A DNA stretch of 64,000 nucleotides from Sporobolomyces roseus (Eukaryota > Basidiomycota > Microbotryomycetes > Sporidiobolales > Sporidiobolaceae). The first letter of the stretch is position 1. Each line of letters begins with the position of its first letter. The notes under the pieces are model-generated. The model was given only the letters and a program-made list of their open reading frames with translations. It did not search any database and was not told the origin of the DNA. The stretch is from NCBI GenBank assembly GCA_016617785.1, contig JADILM010000001.1:4216001-4280000 (forward strand). The letters run 5' to 3'. The position numbers and the translations under genes are program-made. Shown here one piece after another: positions 45,621 to 56,131 of the stretch.

Positions 45621-47322
45621 TCAGCGTCTTCGGATCGGCAAGGCAACAGCTGCCACAGGTGGAACTTGTTGAGGTTGAGGGTTGAGAATGGTGTGGAGAC
45701 GTGGCTATGGGAAAGACAGCGTTCAGCGCGGTAGCCGACGAAAGAGAACTGCGATAGCTTACGTCGAGAATTCGTGTTTCAGTCGCTGAATAACCCTGTT
45801 CAATCGAGGGGTCAGCTTTAGAGTGTGCCGTATCGAGCCAAGGAAGACCACGGACAGTCGTTGGTAGAAGACCGAGGTCTTTCAGAGCTTCGTAAAGATC
45901 GAAAGCGAGTGCGAGGCGAGGACCGAAGGTGTAGACGTCCTTCTTGCTCGTTGATCGCGTTCCCGGGCTGTCTTCGATAGCGTGAAACGAGAGCGGAACA
46001 AGGTTCCTTGTTCTCGCGATCCGCAATCGCTTCGAATCCGACGTCGCAAGCGATTGTGTCGAAATAGTCAGTGAGATAGATGCGACGACATTCGAACTCG
46101 TGGGCATACCTAGCGATTGCGAGAGCATCTGTCAGCTCTATCAGAAGACTTCGACCAAGGTTGCATCACTCACATGAGCAGCTGCGGTAAAAGCTTGACC
46201 ACATTGCCTTCTTGCTCTTTCGAAAGTACTCGTGTTTGCGCTCGGTCAATGAAAAGCCAGTCCAGCTTTTGTACGAGATCATGACGCTATATCCTGGAAG
46301 ATCAGTACTGGATCTGCCTGGTTTCGAGCACGCAAAAGTCACCTTTGCTTCGATAATTACTAGAGGAATCGCCAAATCGATTACTTTCATCACGCTTCCT
46401 CCACCGCGTCGGTCAATGAGCATAAGAACGTAGTCCAGTCGCATAGCTACCAGGAGAAAGGGAGCTGTATGAGCTGTTCCGCGTCGAAAAGCTTGAAACT
46501 TACGTTGCGAAGTATATTCGGTTTGCTTTGAATGCTCTGAAAAGGGCTGAACTTCGAGATGTTGTCGATACTGAGGGTCAATGAAGTTGTTGACTATTTG
46601 TAGAAGAGGAGCGAGGACGTTGACGCAGTATGCCTCCCTGCAGAGCGCGAACGATTCGTGAGCTCGGCTCATAGTGAGTTGAAGAGGAAGACCCACTTTA
46701 CATCTGTCTCGTTGACGAGAATTCTACTTGTCTGCGGCGATACGCGTGAGTACCTTCCTCGTAGACGTCTCAGAAATCCAATCTGCCGATGAACCTCTCT
46801 GACTTATACCATCGCCTGAACTTGTATTCGCGCTTGTTGAACTCATCTCGCGTTTTAGCGACGTCGTTCTCCTTTGGACTGTTGAATTGCTGGGCAGAGT
46901 CGCAGGGAGCTAAGGGTTCCCTGAGACTAGTGAGAACTGAAATCGACGGGGAAGGTATTGTTTCAGGTTGTGGCAGAAGGTCTCTCAGAGTCTGTTCAGT
47001 TGCTGTGATAGCTATCTAGAGCTTGTACAAGGTCCAGTCAGTGATGGAGCCGCAGCTGTGGTTCGAAACAACTCACTCGAGGCACAGCTCGTCGATGAGT
47101 AACATTTCTCGCGGCTGCGATTCGACTCGATTTTCGGACAGGTTTTTTGAAAGCGTACATGATACGAGATTGTCCATGGGATGCTCGAGCTTGTGGATGG
47201 AAGGTATTGGAAGAGTGGTGGGTCGCCAACGAAGGCGAAGTAGTGCTCGAAATCGAAAGACGTCGTCCGATTTGCGAGATGCTGCTGTTTCGAGGCTCTG
47301 GGAGGTATGCTGAAGCTGGCAT
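45621..47322 (-). CDS. PD-(D/E)XK nuclease-like uncharacterised protein, possible frameshift
   Basis: I do not recognise a named family. Exons complement(join(45621..45704,45763..46109,46174..46286,46343..46446,46504..46637,46697..46768,46822..47015,47077..47322)), ~430 aa if one extra base near 46003-46012 is discounted. N-terminal ~140 residues are Ser/Arg-rich. From ~160: SRILVNETDVKEAYCVNVLA, PLLQIVNNFIDPQYRQHLEV, then MRLDYVLMLID (D), and AIPLVIIEAK (E-x-K, ~residue 248), the spacing and hydrophobic strand of a restriction-endonuclease-like core. A helix LVQKLDWLFIDRAQTRVLSK and KLLPQLLMYAHEFECRRIYL, LTDYFDTIACDVG follow, with the conserved-looking Gln. The next segment VPLSFHAIEDSPGT and FGPRLALAFDLYEALKDLGL is in the frame shifted by one. 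Many basidiomycetes carry expanded sets of such proteins. Several small introns (44-66 nt) are inferred from phase, so the model is moderate. Confidence 0.6.
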
Positions 47323-47515
47323 ATCAAGTGAGGATAGTGTGAAGGGAGAGAGGAGAGGGATGAAGAGAAGCGGAGAGGAGGGGTGCCCGAGGAAATTTTC
47401 GGAACTCCGAAAAAGGGGTCAAAGCTAAATCCTCCTTTTTTACTTCTTCTCCCTCGCTCTCTTGCTTCCCTCTTTCTCTCGCTCCCCCTTCCCCTTGCTC
47501 CTCTCACTTGTCAGA
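47323..47515. promoter_or_regulatory. Divergent promoter, PD-(D/E)XK-like / pseudokinase-like
   Basis: 193 bp between start codons, pyrimidine-rich on the plus strand immediately upstream of the 47516 ATG. Shared promoter DNA is likely. Confidence 0.5.
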
Positions 47516-48762
47516 ATGTCATCCGAATACCCAGAACACTATCTCGAAGAACCTTTCAAGGAGGTTATGGACGCTCTCAAAGCTCGTCGACTTCGAGCCG
47601 AAGCAGATCCACTCGAAATCGGCCACCAACTCACCTGGTTCGGACCGAATCTGGAGCGCGATGTCACTCCGCCTCTAGACTACCCGCATCTTCGCTCACC
47701 CTCCCCGAACCCTCTTCGACCTTTCCACTCTCGACTACTTGATCCGAACGAGGGAGTCAGCGCTCAACCTTGGACTCTCACCCTCGTCGAGCCGCTCAGT
47801 ACAGGTGTGATGAAGAGATCTCAGGTGTGGCGAGCTGAAGCGACTCGCGCGAACGACCAATCTTCGAAATTCTTCGTGGTAGTCAAGCTTCGTCAAGAAT
47901 CCCTTTCCCCTCTGCCATACGGCCGCTCGGTTCCAGAAGCGGACAACTGGAACTGGCTCTCCACAAGATATCTTGTCGAACGTGAAGCGCAGGTGTACCG
48001 GTAAGCAAGAACGCTTCTGTGATGCCACGAAACAAAGCTGATCTGTTTTCGTTCAGATTGGCGAAAGACCTGCAAGGCTCCGACCTTCCGAGCTGCTACG
48101 GATTCTACAAGTTCCAGATACCAACAGGAGAGGAGATGGTCGGCTTAGCTCTCGAAGACCTTCTCGAGGGACGAAAAGGAATGGCTATCAGCAAGTTTTT
48201 TGAGAGAGAAGCAAAGCGGGACTCCCTCAATCTAGACACCTATGACAGAATCGTCAGTATCCTCTTTCTCACGCTCGCGACAAGGCTCATTGGGCTCACG
48301 CTCCCTGGAAAGATGTGTGCTGCCCTCCGACTCCAAGACCGCCTTCACGATTATGGCCTCGCCCGCGTGCTCACAAACCTCGAACAGATCATCATCATGT
48401 TGAGTACCACTGGTCAATCGATTCCGGTCGTTATCGGAACTGGATTCAGCCTCTCTTCGACAAAGGTTAGATTGGACAAGCGAAGAAAGGAAAGAGAGGA
48501 CAACGGGGAAGGAGGTGGTCCTTGGTACTGGAGGAGTTCTGATCAAGCTCACCTTTACGGAGACACATGGGCGCTCGACGATTTGGACGAGAAGTTTGAA
48601 AAGATGAGGTTGGAATGGTGCAAGCTTGAGCGGGAGACGGGAAAACTCGAATTCTTGAACATTCATGAGGTTTGGGACCTGGAAACTCGAGAGGAGGCGG
48701 AAGCTGAAGATCCCGATGCTGAAGAGCTTGATAGATTATTGGCCGACTTGACGGAGAATTGA
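47516..48762 (+). CDS. Protein-kinase-like protein with degenerate catalytic motifs
   Basis: Exons join(47516..48000,48057..48252,48313..48762), 376 aa; the second intron is 60 nt and stop-free, so unspliced read-through is possible. The layout follows a kinase fold. A beta3 strand FFVVVKLRQ has the ATP-binding-type lysine, EREAQVYRLAKDLQGSDLPS looks like helix C with its Glu, GFYKF and EMVGLALEDLLEG occupy beta4 and the hinge, and RLQDRLHDYGLARVLTNLEQ stands where LHDxGvvHGDlxPeN is expected. IPVVIGTGFS replaces the VIIDFG-like magnesium loop. His/Asp of the catalytic loop and Asp of DFG are all missing, so it is probably catalytically dead. C-terminus is acidic and charged (REEAEAEDPDAEELD). 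It resembles lineage-expanded fungal kinase-like proteins, but I assign no function. Confidence 0.65.
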
Positions 48763-48897
48763 GTAGATTCGAGCTATCCCTCACTTTCGCATCTTTTCCT
48801 CTGTGACTTTCCCTGACCGTCGCCTGTTCGATGAGAGAGACGGACATTACAAGACAAGAGTACGTACAAGCAACATAAAGGAAAGCGAACGACAGCA

Positions 48898-51800
48898 CTA
48901 AAAGCGTTTCGTCCCGCCGAAGAATCGATTCTTCTCGTCTTTGACGATCCTCCTCAGTTCGGCGGGAAGGCTCCGAGATCGAGCGGTCTTGATTTCAGCG
49001 AGGAGTAGGCGTACGAGAGGAGAGAAGTTCGAAGGTTGGCGGGAGAGGACTCGATGAAAAGCGTGGTATCCGAGCCTGCGAGGGAACAGAGGATGAGTTT
49101 AGATCGAGTATAGAAGAGGGAGGACGCACCATAGCACATGAGAGCGTTCGAGATCAAAAGTAGCAGAGAGTTTGGCAGCTCTCCGACCTCGACTCTGACG
49201 AACGAGGGCGGAATGTTCGTATTTGACGATTTTCTGAAGAGCGTCTATTCGTCCAATCGATTTAGCATCATCGCAAGCTAAGGAGAGAATGCAGACGTAC
49301 TCCAGAAGAATGTAACCTTTCCCCTCAAGCTCCCACTCCATTCTTGAACGTATGCTCGAAACTTGAGAGCGACGACCAGCACCGCTTGATAGATGTTCGA
49401 ATAGACAGTGTTCGCCGAGTTGAAGTTCGTATCGGTGTACATCGAGTGAGAGCGAACTTTAACAGCGCTGCGAGAAGGAGGGAAGTCAGAATCGGTCTCG
49501 GAAGAGCGAGAAGCAAAGGGGAAGCAAACCGTAACATCGCATTGAGGAACGCTTCCCCAGGTTTGCGATATCGTTGAACAGTGAGCTGATTGACGATTTC
49601 TACAATCCCGGGTGCGTCAGCTACGAGTCGAGGAAAGGAGGCGAAGAGCGAAGACTCACCCTTGTTCATCTGAAGTTGTAGGTTCATCTTGATTTCGAGA
49701 GTCTTCGTATCGATGGCAAGACCGCAATAGCCGAAATCTGCGAGGACTACAATCAGCGGCCACCTCGCAAGTGCAAGCAAGCGAAAGCATACCTTCTCCA
49801 TCGGCGAGGGGAGGAACGACTTCTCCATCCTCGAGCGAAACGTCGAAATTGGTCAACCTCTTTTCAGTCGAAATGAAACATCCATACTCGGGAATACCTA
49901 CGAGAGGTCGAGCGGTTTAGTGAGACATACAGAAGGAGTAAAGGAGACTCACCTCGATGCATGATCTGAAGGAATCGAACGGCGAGATGTTTCTTCGTCG
50001 TAACAAACATAAAATCATCGACGTATCGCATCAGGAGCTGTGAACACTCGCCACGACTATCAACATCAAAGCTCGACGTTGTAGGCAGAGGAAGTGCTCA
50101 CCGATTTGATATCCTTTGTGAACGATAGATGAGTATTCTCCATATCTCCATAAAACAGACTACACAGTAAGCTCGACAAGACCGATCCTTGAGGTATACC
50201 ATCCTTCTGACGATAGAGTCGACCATTGACCTGAACGAAACGAGGTGGTTAATCTAGACGAGAGGAGTCAGGAAAGAAAAGCTTTGCTCACTTTGACTAG
50301 ATTCGTCGTGATATGTTCCTTGAGTAACGACATGAGCTTGGCTTTGTCAACGTCATCGTAGCCAACCTATACGAAGAAGCGATCAGCTATATTGACAGGC
50401 GGATCAGAAAGTGAGAGACTAACTTGATCTGTGAGAACGACATCGTGTAAATCCTCGGCGAGCTGCATCGCCAATTCCTTGAAGCTACCGAGATCATCTG
50501 CAATGGTTGCGGATACGATCAGTCAAAGTCTCGTGACTGATCTAAGCGAAACACTGACCGTCTCCACAAGCCTGTCGTTTGAATTGTCTCGCTGTCTTCC
50601 CGGAGTAAGCTACAACTTGCGAGTACTTCTGAATGTAGTAGAGCGTCTGTCAATGAGCCGAGAGTGTCGGTTAGATGATAAGAGCTGCGTAGCAAGTTCA
50701 AAGCTTACATCGGAAAGGATCTCTTCGACTAGACCTAACAATTTGTCTTGTTTGATCGTATCGAAACAAGCTTTCACGTCGACCTTGACAAAGTACAACT
50801 CGGGACTACAACAGACGCTCGTCAGTTCCCACGAGAGATGCAAGAGCGCAAAAGAGAACGTACAGTCCCTCGTCTCCAGCTTCATTCGAATCGAGCAACC
50901 TCATTTTGTATTCCTTGAGTTTCGCATAGATCTCTTGAGGGTTCGAAACGAGTGATCCGACTAGATGAGGTTTCCTCTTCTGTGAGTCACAGTCGCCCAC
51001 AGTCAGCCAAGCTCACGCGATCCCGACTGAATGAGAGAGCCGTTGAACTCACACTTTCGAAAGTCAAGACATCGAAAACACCTCTCAGAATCTTGTTGAT
51101 CGGTTGTCCAACTTCGACTTCTCCATTATGCTGTACACTTGCCAACCTTCGATTAGTCCGACGCACGAGACTCGAAGCGATAAGAAACGAAAGACGTACG
51201 CCAATATGTAAAGGTCTCCTCGCGAGATTGACGATGGGTCTCACTCCAAACTCTTTCGGCAACAATCTGACATACGAGAATCCCAAATCTCTCGGTTGAC
51301 ATTCGAGCGCAATCAATTCATTCTACATTCCTTCACCCCCGTCAGTTTCTCATCCTGTGCTGAAAAGGATCGAAAGAACGTACGTCGGGTATACGTTCGA
51401 AGACTGTCTTTCCGAGTGATTCGAGTAGTGGAAGAGTGAGGGCATGCCAATCATCTTGTCTAAAGTAAAGTGGTCGGTTCTGATGAGGCGCTGAATCAGT
51501 CACATAGAACGCAGTCTACTCGTCATCCTCAATCCTCAGTATCTCCCCCATCGCTTGAGAGAGAGAAAAGGGAAGAAGGGAACGTACTCGAACGAGTTCA
51601 GTAACGTAGGAATCAAAGAACCAATACAAGAATTCTCCCAAGATCTCTTTTCGTTTCTCCATTTCACTAGTCGTCACCGATTGAGACTTCTTCTTCTTGA
51701 AGGACGAAGAGGGGGCGAGCCATTCGCAATCGAGTAAAGAGAACCCTTGGAATAAGGAATGAAGTGAAATCGTTTCGAATCTACGCATTCTCAAGAATTG

Positions 51801-54544
51801 CGAGATCTCTGTGCGGTTCCGAAGACTCCTACTGATCAGTCGAATCACTGCGAGTAGATGAAAGCTGGTAACGTACGTTTCATGATCAATTTTGTATTCG
51901 ATTCAGAACCCCAAAAAGCTCGAGGTATAACATCCCTCACTACAGCTTGAACGTACGATTCAACCTAGTTGCCATTGCATCCGCTGAGATCAGTCGTGTT
52001 CGAAAAGAGCTTGAGCGAGAGGGTGGAAACTCACCTCGTAAGGAGTAGAAGCGTATTCACTCAATTTAGGTTTCGTATCTTTCTCTTTCTCCCCTACAAC
52101 TTTTCCCCTATCCTCCTGAAACGTCAATGGAGGTGGTTCAGACCTTGCGGTACTAGGAACGAGAGATTCTGCGGTTGCTGCTGGAGGTCGAGGTACGCGC
52201 GGTGAGGATTGCGAGAGAAGGAGAGAGGATTCTGGGTTGAGAGATTTCGAGAGGTTTGATCTAGATAATTGAGTACAAGGTCCGCCTGCTTCAGATAACA
52301 TATCCTGTTCCGTCACAATTACTCTTCCTATCAGCGCTGTTCGACTTCAGCGGATAGAGGGCAAAGAGGTCGAAACGAACGAGTACTAGACTTTTCTCTT
52401 GATCGTCTAATTTCCTATGCGGTACCTATTCTCCTCCCCTCCACTCATCAGCACCTCCTTTACCCTCCTCTCAATGTGGTAGATGGATGACACACCTTGG
52501 AAGGACACTTGACTCCCAACAATTTCCGATAATTACATCTCTCATGAAGCACCGTCAATCTCCCCAACTCTCCCAAAACCCCTTTCAACCTCTCAGGAGT
52601 CTTGACTACTCCCAATTTCTACTCTCTCCTTTCCTCAAAGCCCAATCAATAACCTCACTCAATCGAAAAAGAGACGGTGAAAACTGTACCTTGATCTCCA
52701 TTTCTCTATCTTCATAATCCGGTCTAACTCTCATCCACAAATTGATCTTCTCCCTATCCCAAACATTATGTAATCCGAATTGTCTAGGAAAAACGTATTT
52801 CGCTAGATGACGAGCAGGGGAAAAGAGGTGAGAGGATTCTTGTGGATCTTTGTCTGAGGGAGGGAGGGAAGCCGTGGGTTGTAAAGTGAAGGTTGACGAT
52901 AAACGCGAGAGGATATCTAGAGAATGAGAAAGGGGGTTAGTTGGGAGGAGAGAGAGAGGAGCAGGGAGAAAACGTACGTTTCGAAGAAAGTCCGTAGAGA
53001 GTTTTACCAAGTTTCGTTTTCGGAAGTCGGGCATGATAGATCCTATGACGTGAGAAAACTATCGAGTTATTCGAGTTACTTTTGGGGAAGGAATTCGATC
53101 AAACGAAAAAGTCAAGCTCTGAACAAGGTGAAAAAAGTTGAGGGAGAAAGGAAAGTGAACGTACAGAGTTGGCAATCGTTTCAGTTTCTTCGCTATTTGT
53201 TTCTGTTCCAACTTCTTCTGCTTGAATGCTTCCAATCCAACTTGCGTGCCCTTGAGAGCAACAGCAGTCGATGCGTTGACCAAACTCGAACCTGAGCGTT
53301 TCGTAGGCGATACTTGAGTTTGAGCCATTCGTTGCGGTTGAGTTCCGACATGAGATAAGGAAGGTGTGATCGTTGTCGATGGAAGGAGTGAAGGAGCTGA
53401 TTTCGAAGGACCCAAGAATCTCGTTCGTTTGATGATCGGCTCGAGAATAGGTTGATCAAGTTCCTCCACCGTCTGCGTCGAACTCTCTCGATCAACTTCC
53501 ATCTCGTCCACCTCTATTACTTCCTCCTTATCCAGGGCTCCCTTTTCCTCGGGTCCCTTCATCCCCTTGCCTTTCTTCCCCCGTCGTTTCTTCGTCCTAC
53601 AATGAACTTTCCTCCCTCCCTTGCTCATCTTTTCATGATCCCCTTTCTCAATCACTCTCAATTCAACGACCGGTTCCCCCGCAATCTGATAATAACACCC
53701 ATTCCTCAAAGGCGCAAACAATGCAATCTCTACCGAAGACAATAATTTAATGATTGGATCTGGTCCTACTCTGCACTCTTTCCAAAAAAACGACGTTCTG
53801 GGTAACGAGGGAGAGTGTGGTAAGAGAGAGAGAGAGAGGGAGGGGAGACGTACCGGGATAAGAGGAGTGACCAATCTTTCGACGAGATTAGAGAGGAGAG
53901 AATCGTATTCGTGAAAACACTTTCATACAGTGGTCCAGTACCGACTGAAATTGAATTATTGTTTGAACCTTGCGAAGACTAATGAAGAATGTTCAAGAAC
54001 GACATCAGTACTCGAGCAAAGTAGTGCGTAAAAGAGAGAGGAAAAGGAAGGGAAAGGGAATGGGAAGCGACTTGCGAGTTTATGACCGCACGCTAATACG
54101 TTTTTGGGAGTTGAGAAAGCCGGTAACCCTAATCTACGATTTTGATGATACTCTGCTGAATAAGTCGCAAAGATTCTCGATAAAACTTGATTCAACACCT
54201 ATAATTTCCCTCCTTCTCTCCATCAGCTCATACTCCAAACGAACTCTCGAGGAAAGAGAGCTCACCTCTGACATAGCGATGCTGTTATCTTCGTTCTCTA
54301 ACACGTTGAATGGAGGTAATCCATGAGCCGAGATTGAACCGACGAGTGTTTGATCGAGGAATGAGGAGAATCTTGTTGAATCTTTCTCTTTCAAGAGTGA
54401 GGGAGGGAAGAGTGATGAGAGTGGTTGGAGGGAGGGGTAGTAGAGGGAGAGAACGCGATGGGATGGAGAGGAAGAGGAAGGGTTGAGTGAGGATGAAACG
54501 ACGGTGGTGGAGTTCGAGGGACCTGGATTGGGTGATGGGATCAT
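48898..54544 (-). CDS. TERT: Telomerase reverse transcriptase
   Basis: Catalytic subunit of telomerase. 27 exons: complement(join(48898..49075,49130..49233,49317..49467,49530..49599,49660..49737,49793..49897,49953..50037,50102..50230,50292..50366,50424..50497,50559..50646,50709..50805,50864..50979,51053..51130,51200..51322,51384..51515,51588..51808,51877..51964,52035..52304,52381..52425,52496..52600,52690..52916,52978..53042,53165..53770,53854..53944,54072..54198,54266..54544)), 1268 aa. N-terminus: [46 protein letters not shown] (TEN). RNA-binding: [20 protein letters not shown] (CP/QFP), [43 protein letters not shown] (T). [10 protein letters not shown] (1), [16 protein letters not shown] (2), [14 protein letters not shown] (A), [20 protein letters not shown] (B'), [14 protein letters not shown] (C), [16 protein letters not shown] (E); [20 protein letters not shown]. 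All three catalytic Asp present. A Lys-rich insert ([13 protein letters not shown]) lies in exon 4. The exon-2 donor is ambiguous (54071 or a GTACTG downstream). Confidence 0.96.
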
Positions 54545-54796
54545 TACTGGGAGTATATAGTGAGCATTAGGAGTGCCTAGAGTGGTTCAAAGTGAATTCG
54601 AGTGAATGGCAACAAGTTGAAAGATGAAACGAATTCTTGATTGATAACGACTCACACGATAACTCGCCTATACCTCTCAATCGATTCTCGAGTACTCAGG
54701 ACAGTTCTCAATAACCCCTCTAGCTAGTCAATTGAACGCGCAACCTCTTCCTCGCTAATCTCAAATCGCTTTCATCTATCCGAATCGAATCCAAAC
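54545..54796. promoter_or_regulatory. Divergent region TERT / SNU23
   Basis: 252 bp between divergent start codons. AT-richer than the coding flanks; no distinctive motif recognised. Confidence 0.45.
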
Positions 54797-55840
54797 ATGG
54801 TAGGAGCCTACGGAGCCAATTCAAAGGTAAGCTCAACTCTGATAGTCTCTATGTACTGCTCGCTGACCTCTCGAGTCGGTCCCTTGCAGTCTGATACGAG
54901 TTTCAGGGTAAACTTCCGCTCTCTCTATTTCTTCAAGATCTGCGTAAGCTGACTCGCTTAATCCGCGTTTGGAATGATCATCCGATAGAAAGAGTGGAAT
55001 CAAGAAGAATACGAAGAGCGTGCTCGAGCCAAAGTAAATTAACTATCTTGCCCTCTTCTCTTCTCCCTCTCCCCTCTTTCTCACGCTAATCCGATCCCAT
55101 CCTTGCTCATTCCAGGATAAAGAAGCTCACGAGCATGCACTACTAGTCGAAGAATACGCCAAGAAAGGTATATACTCCCCTCTCTCTCTGTCTCTCTTTT
55201 GATCCCACTAACCTCTCCTTTTCGTAATAGGCAAGAAACCCCCGCCACGTAAAAAAGCAGGAGACGATATCCCTAAACCTACTTCTTCCTTGCAAGCCCG
55301 TGAAGCTCCATTGGATTTGACCAAGAATTTGAACAAGACTATTATTGTCGATGTTGGAGGAAGTAGTGGGCAGAAAGGACCTGGTTTTTATTGTGAGGTG
55401 TGTAAGAGGACTTGTAAAGATTCCGCTAGATATTTGGATCATATCAATGGTCGCTCTCGTAAGCTCCCCCATCTCTTTCTATCTCGAGATTGTGGAAGTG
55501 TGAGCTGATGTCAAAAAGGGGAGTGAGTAAAATAGATTTGAGACGATTGGGACAAACTACGAAAGTGAAACGAACGACTTTGGACGATGTGAGAGCAAAG
55601 ATTCAAGAGTTGAGGGAGAAAACGAAATTGCAAGCGGAAAAGAAACAGTATGATTTCGAGCAGAGGATTCGGGAGATCAAAGCGGAGGAATTGGGCGAGA
55701 GGGAGAAAGTCAAGGAAGCTAAGAAGAGGAAGAGGGAGGAGGAGAAGGAAGAAGAGAGGAAGAAGAGAGAGGAAGGGGTTGATAAAGGAATGATGGAAAT
55801 GATGGGATTCGGTGGGTTTGGTGGTGCGGTTAGACGATGA
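54797..55840 (+). CDS. SNU23: Snu23/ZMAT2, U4/U6.U5 tri-snRNP zinc-finger protein
   Basis: Component of the precatalytic spliceosome B complex near the U6 ACAGAGA/5' splice site helix. Exons join(54797..54826,54890..54907,54989..55033,55116..55167,55231..55458,55536..55840), 225 aa. Exon 2 is only 18 nt (SDTSFR). Family blocks in order: KEWNQEEYEERARAKDKEA, KKGKKPPPRKKAGDDIPKPT, LQAREAPLDLTKNLNKTIIV, and the matrin-type C2H2 finger GFYCEVCKRTCKDSARYLDH with INGRSH, then LRRLGQTTKVKRTTLDDVRA. The C-terminus is a highly charged helix (KEAKKRKREEEKEEERKKRE) ending in GMMEMMGFGGFGG, which is typical of ZMAT2. Length normal. Divergent from TERT. Confidence 0.95.
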
Positions 55841-56131
55841 GTAGTCTCAATTGTTGTTGTATTTCTAGAGACGATTGAACGTCGATTAAAAAGAGTGTTT
55901 TTGCGAGTCGTGCGAGATTCTACCAAAATGAGAAAGTTCGGCATTTGGAGGGGGGGACCTTGCTCTTCCTCTCATCTTCACACCCCAATCTCTCGTGCCC
56001 CCCAAAACCTCATTCGACCCTCAGCAAACTACTATCCAGCTAGTAGTTAACTCGCCTCTGTTCTCCCATCAACTAGCCTCGTCTCCACCTTTAAATTTGA
56101 TCAGTCTCACTTGTTTCCCCTCACTCTTAGA

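Noticed and set aside
46720..46760. A ~22-nt intron (GTACTCACG...GCCGCAG) in the PD-(D/E)XK-like gene
   Set aside because: Too short to splice. A 53-nt intron from 46821 to 46769 with phase 2 reaches the same downstream frame.
51848..51876. A 29-nt 'intron' (GTACGT...CGCAG) in TERT that would keep frame
   Set aside because: Joining the same donor to the later CACAG acceptor at 51809 gives a normal 68-nt intron and the conserved spacing WGS...[10 protein letters not shown], so the ultra-short intron is unnecessary.
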